Shown: positions 1 to 5,086 of the stretch, piece by piece
Layout: the number at the start of each line of letters is the position of its first letter
Numbering within the stretch: position 1 is the first letter of the stretch
DNA from: Muribaculaceae bacterium
GTDB taxonomy: Bacteria > Bacteroidota > Bacteroidia > Bacteroidales > Muribaculaceae
Assembly (NCBI GenBank): GCA_017962285.1
Contig: JAGCVR010000036.1
Location: 1-5,303 of the forward strand
DNA: 5,303 nucleotides
Reading direction: 5' to 3'
Position numbers and translations under genes: made by a program
The notes under the pieces: generated by a model
Databases searched by the model: none
Told to the model about the DNA's origin: nothing
What the model saw: the letters and a program-made list of their open reading frames with translations, nothing else

Positions 1-5
1 ACTTG

Positions 6-1574
6 TTAACTGCCCATCACAAGTTCGGCAAGGAGCACCACGTCGTTCACGTCGATTGTCCCGCTGCCGTCAAAGTCTCCAATTGAAATTTGTTCGGCGG
101 TGGCGCCCCCTTCCATAGCAAGTTCAGCGAGGATTACCACGTCGTTCACTTCCAGGAGGCCGTTGCCGTCGAGGTCGCCAAGCAAAGCTGTTTTGTCTAC
201 GCCCACAGTAGTAACGAACGTATAGGTGTCAAGGCTGATGCACTGACGAGAGGTGGTGTTGTAATACAATTTCTCGTCTTTATTAAGGTAATTAACCAAC
301 TCGCTGTCAATGAGATTTAAAGCGGAGAAACCGCTAATGCCCGATTTTTCTTGACTCCTGCAATAAGAGCGAATGTTGTCGCAACCATTGAATGTGAGTT
401 GTTTGGAACTTGCTGTATAGATTCCGCCATTATATCCGGAAAATGTCATACCTGTCGCATCTTTGAAAGTGATGTCGGCATAAGCTTGAAGTCCTGCACC
501 AGTTGTGGAGTGGTCCGACCTGACGGTCAGGTTTTTCCCTGTGATTTTGATCGGTCCTGAGGCTTGTATCGCCCAGTAGCCGTTAGACGCCAGCACGGTG
601 CGGTCGAGGGAACTAAGGGTCAGGGGCTCTTGACCAGAATACATCAGAGCGGTTGAAGAATTATCCCCTGATGCCGTGATATAAATGTTTTCGGTGTAGA
701 GGGTGTGATAGTCTTCGTCATATATGATAGATGAATCATAATTATAGTTAACTTTCGCAATCTTATCCGGTTCGGTCGCCACAAGTGCGTCATAAAGGTT
801 GTCCTTGTTCAATTCGTTTACTTCAAGATCTGATAACCATATGCCGTAAGTCTTGGCACGGTCGATTTCAAAGTATGACCTGTTGAAAATCCATCCCCCG
901 CTCGCTGTTCTCAGATACTTGGAATCTGCATCGTAATATGCTCCCGCCGGGTCGCGAATTAAGCTGCCGTCGAATGTCACCGATTTAAACTCACGGAAAT
1001 ATTCATAACAACTGGTAAAAGTCAGTTTAGCTTTTTTTATTATAAATTCTTGTGAGGAGTTCTCGGGCATTATTGCGTACTGCATATTATTTAAGTTGAT
1101 TGTGCTGTTCCCAATCGTAAATTTGTCGGCTGTTCCGATCAAGCCATAATGCCCCCTGCCCTGACTGGTGAACGCTTGAGTTATATCCAGCGTTCCAAAG
1201 CCCGCTATCCGCAGATTTTTTGTACGGTATAAGATACCTACTCCCGTATCTCCGTTAATGACGTTTATTTGGTTGCTACCTTCAATATAAAGAACAAATT
1301 CCTTGCTCGTATCGCCAAAAGATATGGCATTACGATCGGTGGCTGGTATAAAGACATTGACGAGGTTAATTGTAAAGCCGTTCGAATTTTCTTGAACATA
1401 GATGTCACCGGAAAAATTGCTCCTTAAATTTTTTAGTTCAATCTTTCCGTTAGAGTCGAAATGGCTGGCGGTGATGCGTATGCCGTCGATCCACAATTGG
1501 CAATCTGCTAAATTGGCAAAAGCGGTGCCGATTGATGCAAACGCAAGTAATAAAGAGAGTAATAGTTTTTTCAT
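6..1574 (-). CDS. Secreted beta-helix-like protein with C-terminal dockerin-type domain
   Basis: The product is 522 residues from the ATG at 1574. Residues 1-20 form a type I signal peptide: MKK, a leucine-rich core, then AFA with cleavage before Asn21. The frame is open to an ATG at 1637, but that start lies upstream of the probable -7 box (1625-1632) and would put a non-signal extension before the signal peptide, so I chose 1574. Two modules follow. Each starts with a short motif (LWIDGIRIT, 27-35; IWLSDLEVN, 245-253) and continues into short beta-strand repeats with alternating hydrophobic residues and Gly/Asn turns, like the parallel beta-helix or carbohydrate-binding-like secreted proteins of Bacteroidales. 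Residues 466-522 form a dockerin-type region with two EF-hand-like calcium loops, DLDGNGLLEVND (467-478) and DFDGSGTIDVND (500-511). No catalytic domain is recognisable. The role is unknown; an extracellular binding or assembly function is inferred. The gene looks more AT-rich than the next two genes and seems to stand alone, with its own promoter. Confidence 0.88.
   Translation of the reverse strand: MKKLLLSLLLAFASIGTAFANLADCQLWIDGIRITASHFDSNGKIELKNLRSNFSGDIYVQENSNGFTINLVNVFIPATDRNAISFGDTSKEFVLYIEGSNQINVINGDTGVGILYRTKNLRIAGFGTLDITQAFTSQGRGHYGLIGTADKFTIGNSTINLNNMQYAIMPENSSQEFIIKKAKLTFTSCYEYFREFKSVTFDGSLIRDPAGAYYDADSKYLRTASGGWIFNRSYFEIDRAKTYGIWLSDLEVNELNKDNLYDALVATEPDKIAKVNYNYDSSIIYDEDYHTLYTENIYITASGDNSSTALMYSGQEPLTLSSLDRTVLASNGYWAIQASGPIKITGKNLTVRSDHSTTGAGLQAYADITFKDATGMTFSGYNGGIYTASSKQLTFNGCDNIRSYCRSQEKSGISGFSALNLIDSELVNYLNKDEKLYYNTTSRQCISLDTYTFVTTVGVDKTALLGDLDGNGLLEVNDVVILAELAMEGGATAEQISIGDFDGSGTIDVNDVVLLAELVMGS
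20..149 (-). repeat. Duplicated DNA encoding the two dockerin half-repeats
   Basis: Positions 20-50 and 119-149 match at 27 of 31 bases at an offset of 99 bp (33 codons). Both encode the helix after each calcium loop (NDVV-I/L-LAEL-x-M). The last 14 bases of each copy are identical. This is the internal duplication typical of dockerin domains, here still visible at the DNA level. Confidence 0.8.
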
Positions 1575-1624
1575 AATATCGAATGTTTTAGTGGTAAAAA
1601 ATAGGATGACTACATTCTCAAATG

Positions 1625-1632
1625 CAAAGTTA
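1625..1632 (-). promoter_or_regulatory. Bacteroidota -7 promoter box for the dockerin gene
   Basis: Read on the minus strand this is TAACTTTG, an exact match to the Bacteroidota TAnnTTTG box. It would start transcription at about 1615-1620 and give a leader of roughly 40-45 nt before the ATG at 1574. I see no good TTTG -33 element at the usual 19-21 bp spacing; the nearest TTTG (plus-strand 1645-1648) is only 12 bp away. The box supports 1574 over 1637 as the start codon. Confidence 0.6.
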
Positions 1633-1688
1633 AGCAAAAAATCTCAAATAATTAATCCAGATGGGCAAAAAAAATATAGTGTCCGAAA

Positions 1689-1714
1689 TTATAAAAAATG
1701 CTTATAAAAAATGC
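1689..1714. repeat. Perfect 13-bp tandem repeat, two copies
   Basis: The unit TTATAAAAAATGC occurs at 1689-1701 and again at 1702-1714, and the next base (T1715) also continues the pattern. Each copy holds a six-A tract. The repeat sits at the edge of the hairpin cluster, about 57 bp upstream of the dockerin gene -7 box as that gene is read. It could be a curved or UP-like upstream element, or a slippage product; neither is shown. Confidence 0.85.
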
Positions 1715-1733
1715 TCACGTTCGATAGCTCAGA

Positions 1734-1748
1734 CAAGTCGAAGACTTG
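1734..1748. repeat. Hairpin A (left outer hairpin of the cluster)
   Basis: CAAGTC-GAA-GACTTG gives a perfect 6-bp stem with a 3-base loop. It is followed by GC and then GTAG (1751-1754). Its exact reverse complement is at 2008-2022. Confidence 0.8.
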
Positions 1749-1789
1749 GCGTAGTGCGAACCTTTAGCTCATCGACCGAATGGGAGATA

Positions 1790-1801
1790 AACACATTGTG
1801 C
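1790..1801 (+). repeat. Left arm of 12-bp inverted repeat
   Basis: AACACATTGTGC here is the exact reverse complement of GCACAATGTGTT at 1985-1996. The spacer is 183 bp and the symmetry centre is 1893. No promoter-like TAnnTTTG was found between the arms on either strand, so there is no support for an invertible promoter. Confidence 0.8.
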
Positions 1802-1815
1802 CGTTCACGGCGTAG
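1800..1815. repeat. Hairpin D directly abutting GTAG
   Basis: GCCGT-TC-ACGGC (1800-1811) is a 5-bp stem with a 2-base loop, followed with no gap by GTAG (1812-1815). The matching place in the right half holds a different hairpin (1966-1981) of similar spacing, so the two arms differ in sequence here but not in layout. Confidence 0.6.
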
Positions 1816-1855
1816 CTGTGGGCGGCACTGTGTGAGCAGATGCTCCCTCAAAGGA

Positions 1856-1874
1856 GGCACGTCGAAGATGTGCC
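1856..1874. repeat. Hairpin B (left inner hairpin)
   Basis: GGCACGTC-GAA-GATGTGCC forms an 8-bp stem with one G-T wobble and a GAA loop. Near-copies in reverse complement lie at 1913-1933. The loop and top of the stem (GTC-GAA-GAY) are shared with hairpin A. Confidence 0.75.
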
Positions 1875-1909
1875 GTTGTATTATCATGTATTGACGACTG
1901 TCGCAACCA

Positions 1910-1933
1910 CTACGGCACATCTCCGACGTGCCG
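1910..1933. repeat. Hairpin B' with adjoining CTAC
   Basis: CTAC (1910-1913) runs straight into the stem CGGCAC...GTGCCG (1913-1918 with 1928-1933), which continues after one A/C mismatch to a TCC loop. In reverse complement it equals hairpin B except for one loop base (GGA for GAA) and the flanking base pair. Confidence 0.75.
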
Positions 1934-1965
1934 CACATCATTCGGTCTGATTCACACAGTGCGCA

Positions 1966-1981
1966 CCAGCTCCTGAGCTGG
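1966..1981. repeat. Hairpin C
   Basis: CCAGCTC-CT-GAGCTGG is a perfect 7-bp stem with a 2-base loop. It can extend to GCG/CGC outside (1961-1963 with 1984-1986) across two mismatches. Confidence 0.75.
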
Positions 1982-2006
1982 CACGCACAATGTGTTAAGC
2001 ACATCA

Positions 2007-2039
2007 GCAAGTCTTCGACTTGCCCGTCAACACTACGGG
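2007..2039. repeat. Right outer double hairpin (A' and CCCGT/ACGGG)
   Basis: GCAAGTC-TTC-GACTTGC (2007-2023) is a 7-bp stem. It is followed at once by CCCGT (2023-2027) pairing with ACGGG (2035-2039) over a 7-base loop that contains part of CACTACG. The two stems share base C2023, so they abut or compete. This marks the right end of the cluster. Confidence 0.7.
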
Positions 2040-2190
2040 ATTCAAGGTAAGCCCCATATAATCAATAGTGATTTAAACAACTGTAATACAGCAAATTGCT
2101 GCTAAGAGTAATATTTTTATCGGACAATAATAGTTATAAACAAACGCGAAAAGGGGGTACACCTCGCTCGTTGCAGCGGTTTCTATTCAA
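2040..2190. other. AT-rich non-coding gap with no identified element
   Basis: This stretch lies between the hairpin cluster and the terminator. I see only a short palindrome at 2089-2101 (CAGCAA-A-TTGCTG) and a weak CGCT/AGCG pair at 2165-2178. No TAnnTTTG box, RNA gene or convincing reading frame was found on either strand. Confidence 0.5.
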
Positions 2191-2226
2191 CAAAAAGCCC
2201 CGGAGCGCGACAAGCGTTCCGAGGCT
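2191..2226 (-). terminator. Intrinsic terminator of the lipoprotein gene
   Basis: In the minus-strand transcript the arm AGCCUCGGAACGC pairs with GCGCUCCGGGGCU over a UUGUC loop. This gives a 13-bp stem with one G-U wobble and one A/C mismatch. It is followed directly by UUUUGUUG. The hairpin begins about 70 nt after the stop codon at 2297. The plus-strand reading has no T-run after the stem, so it should act on minus-strand transcription only. Confidence 0.85.
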
Positions 2227-2296
2227 CTATATGGTGACAATAAAATTACAGATTTGTTATTTCAAAAACAGAGGAGTCTTGAACTTTGGCAAGACG

Positions 2297-3700
2297 TCAT
2301 TCTTCTGCCGGCACCCAGGTGTAGGCGCCCAGGTCCACGCCTTCGCGCACAAAGCGGTCGTTGCCATATCGGTCGTAGCGGGCGCTTTCGGGACACAAGT
2401 CGCGGTTGCCCATGGCAATGGCGCCGCTGGAATTGCGCAGGCGATAGTCGAAGATGTAGTCTTCGCGGACAGTATAGAACAGCGGGTCGCCTGCCCAGAC
2501 GCAGTTGATGAAATTGGCATCGTCCACTCCATTGGATTTCAGCAGGCAGTTCCTCAGGTACACCTGAGTGCCGTCGAGCTTGCCCAAGTCCACATCGGCG
2601 GCGTTTCCATAGATGATGCAGTTGTCGAGCTGGCAGTACAGGCAGTTGGGGTTGTCTTTCGGAACATTGAAATTCACCAATGGGCGGTCGATCGATGAGA
2701 ACAGATAGTAGTTTGCCATGGTGCATTGTGCCAGCCACACTTTCCCGCCGTAGAAGTCAACAACGGCCTGCGACCCGTCGGAGAATTCGGTGCCTGTGGC
2801 TTCCACCCATGCGTTGATGGAGGTGAACACGCTGTTCGACGAATTGTGCAGCACGCTGTTGTGAATCAGCAGGGTGCGCTCGTTGTCGTTTTCAGCCTCG
2901 ACCCACATTCCCCAGCGTGTGCCGCGCATAAGGAGATAGCGTATCTCGTTGCCGATGCTGCCCGGCATGAACTCCACGCCGTCCCACTGCCCCGACATGA
3001 TGTCGAAACCGATTTTCCCCACCACGTGGTCGAGGCGGTCGCCGCGGAAGTTCACAGGGTTTTTCTGTGTGCCGTTTACGAGCAGTCGGCCTTCAACTTT
3101 CAGCTTCGCCTTGTCGTGGAAAAGCAGGGTTGCGCCTTCGTCGATGTAAAGCGTGGCCTTGGGACTTACCACAAGCGAGTCGTAGATGACGTAGGGCTTG
3201 TTGGCGGTCAGGTGTGTGTCGGTTGTGATTTCCACATCGGCAAGCCTTTCCACGTCCTGGCTCCAGGCGGTGAGAACCACCTGCTGCGTTACACCGTTGG
3301 TCTCGAAGAATATCTTGTCCTTGAGCCAGATTGGCTCGTCTTCGCCGGTTGGGTCCAGCAGACTCTCCACGAAGACATAGATGCTGTCGCCGCCCATTAT
3401 CTCTATGTTGTGAAACTCATTGCCCTTAACGCCGTCAACATTGAGGAAGAAATGTCCCTCGCTCTCCTGCGCTATGCGTATGGAACTGATGTTGATGTTT
3501 TTCTTGGCATGGTTGTAGATGACGAATTGCTTCGTGGGCGAACCTTGGGCAGAGATTACGGTGTCGAACTTCAGGGTGTCGACAGAGAACGCGAGAACAT
3601 CGCTTGACGATGTGGTGAAGGCGTCGCTGATGCAACTCTCCACTATGATTGAGCAGGCTATCAGCGCCAGCGCAAATAATATTCTTCTTAAACTTTTCAT
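2297..3700 (-). CDS. Putative lipoprotein, Ig-like domain plus right-handed beta-helix
   Basis: The product is 467 residues. An SPII-type leader (MKSLRR, then a hydrophobic core) ends at Cys23 in VESC, a relaxed Bacteroidota lipobox; Cys16 (LIAC) is a less likely anchor. Residues about 38-150 look like an Ig/ASH-type beta-sandwich (DTLKFDTVIS, then the IRIAQ...FFLNVDG segment). From about 175 to 400 there are beta-helix coils: TLYIDEGATLLFHDKAKL at 183-200, then LLVNG, WDGVEF and repeated short strands with Asn/Cys turns. The C-terminus carries DPLF (405-408), YRL (419-421), SSGAIAMGN (424-432) and DLGAY (456-460), the closing pattern seen in many beta-helix 'choice-of-anchor Q' type proteins. 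No catalytic residues are evident. An envelope location is predicted; substrate or binding partner is unknown. It is divergent from lpxB, separated by 146 bp, and ends in a strong terminator. No clear TAnnTTTG box was found upstream, so its promoter is undefined. Confidence 0.9.
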   Translation of the reverse strand: MKSLRRILFALALIACSIIVESCISDAFTTSSSDVLAFSVDTLKFDTVISAQGSPTKQFVIYNHAKKNINISSIRIAQESEGHFFLNVDGVKGNEFHNIEIMGGDSIYVFVESLLDPTGEDEPIWLKDKIFFETNGVTQQVVLTAWSQDVERLADVEITTDTHLTANKPYVIYDSLVVSPKATLYIDEGATLLFHDKAKLKVEGRLLVNGTQKNPVNFRGDRLDHVVGKIGFDIMSGQWDGVEFMPGSIGNEIRYLLMRGTRWGMWVEAENDNERTLLIHNSVLHNSSNSVFTSINAWVEATGTEFSDGSQAVVDFYGGKVWLAQCTMANYYLFSSIDRPLVNFNVPKDNPNCLYCQLDNCIIYGNAADVDLGKLDGTQVYLRNCLLKSNGVDDANFINCVWAGDPLFYTVREDYIFDYRLRNSSGAIAMGNRDLCPESARYDRYGNDRFVREGVDLGAYTWVPAEE

Positions 3701-3785
3701 AATTATCTTAATAACGAAATGTTTCGTGGGTTTATTGTGTGCCGCGGGTGTTCCGCCGCAATTTGTGGCATTTGGTGAAAATGAA

Positions 3786-3817
3786 TTTGCATAAGAATGG
3801 ATTTGGCATTAATTTTG
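3786..3817 (+). promoter_or_regulatory. lpxB promoter, Bacteroidota type
   Basis: TTTG at 3786-3789 (-33) and TAATTTTG at 3810-3817 (-7, matching TAnnTTTG) are separated by 20 bp, the expected spacing. Initiation would be about 3822-3825, giving a leader of about 22-25 nt before the ATG at 3847. It lies in the divergent region 3701-3846 shared with the lipoprotein gene, for which no equivalent box is visible. Confidence 0.75.
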
Positions 3818-3846
3818 CAAGGCGAACACAAAAATGAATTGTTCTG

Positions 3847-4980
3847 ATGAAGTATTTTATCATAGCCGGTGAGGCAAGCGGCGACCTGCACGGCTCTCAA
3901 CTGATAAGGGAATTGCGTGATGCCGACAGCGATGCGGAATTCCGCTTTCTCGGCGGCGACCTCATGGCGCAGCAGGCCGGCGTTGCTCCCATTGTCCACT
4001 ATCGCGACATGGCGTACATGGGATTTGTTGAGGTGGCGAAGCATCTGCGCACTATCCTGGGCTTCCTTAAGACCGCGAAGACGGCAATAGGCGAGTTCCA
4101 GCCCGATGCGGTGATTCTCATCGACTATCCATCGTTCAACCTGAAAGTTGCGGAATTTGCACATGACCGCAGTGTTCCGGTGTTCTATTTCATATCGCCC
4201 AAAGTGTGGGCATGGAAGGAATTCCGTGTAAAAAAGATAAAGCGGTGGGTGGACGACATGTTCTGCATCCTGCCGTTCGAGGTTGATTTCTATCGCAAAC
4301 ATGATTTCGAGGTGGATTATGTGGGCAACCCCACGGTGAAAGAGATTGCCAGTGCCATTGAGAGCTTTGGAAGCGAAGACGACTTCTATGCACGGCACGG
4401 ACTGAAAGCGGAATCACCAATCATAGCACTGGTGCCGGGCTCGCGCCGGAAGGAAATCCGCGACAATCTGCCCACGATGATAGCTGCCTCAGAGTCAATG
4501 CCTGATTGTCAGGTGATGATAGCAGGAGCTCCCGGCATTGAAGATGAATTCTACGAGCAACACATGGGCGGAGCAACTCTCCCTGTGATTATGGGTGAGA
4601 CATTCGAGGTGATTTATCGCGCAAAAGTGGCGCTCGTCACATCCGGCACGGCAACGCTCGAAACCGCATTGCTCGGCACTCCGCAGGTGGCTTGCTACAG
4701 AATGAACGGCAGCAAGTGGCTTTATCGTTTCTACAGGATGCTGATCAAGGGAAACTTCGTGACGCTCCCCAATCTGATCACCAACCGTGCCATTATTCCG
4801 GAACTGCTCCTCCACGACTGTAGCGTGGAAAATGTGATCGCCAGGCTGAAAGCACTTGCCGACGGCCCCGACAGAGAGCAGATGCTCAGGGACTATGAAT
4901 CGCTGAAAAAATGTCTTGGCGATAATGATTGCGCCAAATCAACAGCGGCAAAAATCATTGCAAGATTAAAGAAATCATGA
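3847..4980 (+). CDS. lpxB: Lipid-A-disaccharide synthase LpxB
   Basis: This is a GT19 glycosyltransferase that joins UDP-2,3-diacylglucosamine and 2,3-diacylglucosamine-1-phosphate (lipid X) into the lipid A disaccharide, releasing UDP, at the inner face of the cytoplasmic membrane (EC 2.4.1.182). At 377 residues it is close to the E. coli length of 382. Family motifs appear in order: AGEASGD (7-13), YMGFVEV (57-63), IDYPSFN (92-98, with the family's conserved Asp), SPKVWAWK (117-124), LPFEVDFY (142-149), the nucleotide-binding LVPGSRRKEI (195-204), GTATLETALLGTPQV (267-281) and VTLPNLITNRAIIPELL (305-321). None of these key motifs is missing or broken. The start is fixed by the immediate MKYFIIAGEASGD motif and a short leader; there is no Shine-Dalgarno sequence, as is usual in this phylum. 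No surE gene, its frequent neighbour in this order, is visible upstream; a lipoprotein gene diverges there instead. No terminator is seen after the stop, so read-through into the next gene is possible. Confidence 0.97.
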   Translation: MKYFIIAGEASGDLHGSQLIRELRDADSDAEFRFLGGDLMAQQAGVAPIVHYRDMAYMGFVEVAKHLRTILGFLKTAKTAIGEFQPDAVILIDYPSFNLKVAEFAHDRSVPVFYFISPKVWAWKEFRVKKIKRWVDDMFCILPFEVDFYRKHDFEVDYVGNPTVKEIASAIESFGSEDDFYARHGLKAESPIIALVPGSRRKEIRDNLPTMIAASESMPDCQVMIAGAPGIEDEFYEQHMGGATLPVIMGETFEVIYRAKVALVTSGTATLETALLGTPQVACYRMNGSKWLYRFYRMLIKGNFVTLPNLITNRAIIPELLLHDCSVENVIARLKALADGPDREQMLRDYESLKKCLGDNDCAKSTAAKIIARLKKS

Positions 4981-4984
4981 AAAA

Positions 4985-5017
4985 TTGACAGAAATTGAAG
5001 ATTATTTCGTAACTTTG
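4985..5017 (+). promoter_or_regulatory. Probable promoter of the chain-length determinant gene
   Basis: TAACTTTG at 5010-5017 matches the Bacteroidota -7 box exactly and is the same octamer used by the dockerin gene. Upstream, TTGACA at 4985-4990 is 19 bp away and could act as the -33 region, although it is not the usual TTTG. The box begins 29 bp after the lpxB stop. Predicted leader: about 60 nt to the ATG at 5087. Confidence 0.65.
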
Positions 5018-5026
5018 CGTGATTTA

Positions 5027-5039
5027 GGCATTCTGTGCC
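5027..5039 (+). other. Small stem-loop in the 5' leader
   Basis: GGCA-TTCTG-TGCC forms a 4-bp stem just after the predicted transcription start. It is short and has no T-run, so it is not a terminator. It could stabilise the leader or be chance. Confidence 0.3.
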
Positions 5040-5086
5040 GGAACTAACATCCGAAAAAACATTATTTATTACGTCAAGATAAATCT

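Larger units (their letters stand above)
1719..2039. repeat. REP/BIME-like cluster of hairpins forming a large imperfect inverted repeat
   Basis: About 320 bp of non-coding DNA is packed with short palindromes: 1734-1748, 1800-1811, 1856-1874, 1891-1906, 1913-1933, 1966-1981, 2007-2023 and 2023-2039. The left and right halves mirror each other around about 1893. Three matched pairs share that centre: 1790-1801 with 1985-1996 (12 of 12 bases complementary), 1825-1835 with 1952-1962 (11 of 11), and the hairpin at 1856-1874 with the one at 1913-1933. The outermost hairpins, 1734-1748 and 2008-2022, are exact reverse complements, but the left arm has about 30 extra bases near 1750-1789, so this pair is off-centre. 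GTAG lies 0-2 bases from several stems. There is no T-run, so these are not simple terminators. The position, between one gene's terminator and the next gene's promoter, is typical of REP-type elements. The mobilising enzyme is not in the window. Confidence 0.75.

Noticed and set aside
1661..1894. 77-codon open frame on the plus strand
   Set aside because: It overlaps the tandem repeat and hairpins, has low-complexity, basic and Cys-rich content, and no start signals.
1790..1996. Invertible promoter flanked by the 12-bp inverted repeat
   Set aside because: Bacteroidales use such switches, but I found no TAnnTTTG box between the arms on either strand and no recombinase gene nearby. Extra symmetric pairs inside fit a hairpin element better.
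1729..2010. 93-codon open frame on the minus strand across the hairpin cluster
   Set aside because: It is made of the hairpin repeats themselves, is very Cys/Arg-rich, has no recognisable domain or leader, and has no promoter in front of it. The open frame is probably a by-product of GC-rich palindromes.
1719..2039. CRISPR array
   Set aside because: The repeats are palindromes of differing sequence in mirror order, not direct repeats with regular unique spacers.
2089..2101. CAGCAA-A-TTGCTG palindrome as an operator
   Set aside because: It is isolated and short, with no promoter nearby; chance is sufficient.
2096..2698. 200-codon open frame on the plus strand
   Set aside because: It runs through the terminator and antisense to the well-supported lipoprotein gene; the translation has no domain features.
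2726..3607. 293-codon open frame on the plus strand
   Set aside because: It is wholly antisense to the lipoprotein gene, whose domain pattern, leader and terminator are convincing. The Val/His-rich translation is typical of an antisense shadow.
3703..4398. 231-codon open frame on the minus strand
   Set aside because: It is antisense to lpxB and to the lpxB promoter; all LpxB motifs are intact on the plus strand.
4916..4937. TTGGCG/CGCCAA stem-loop near the lpxB 3' end as a terminator
   Set aside because: It lies inside the coding sequence, has a 10-base loop, and no T-run follows.
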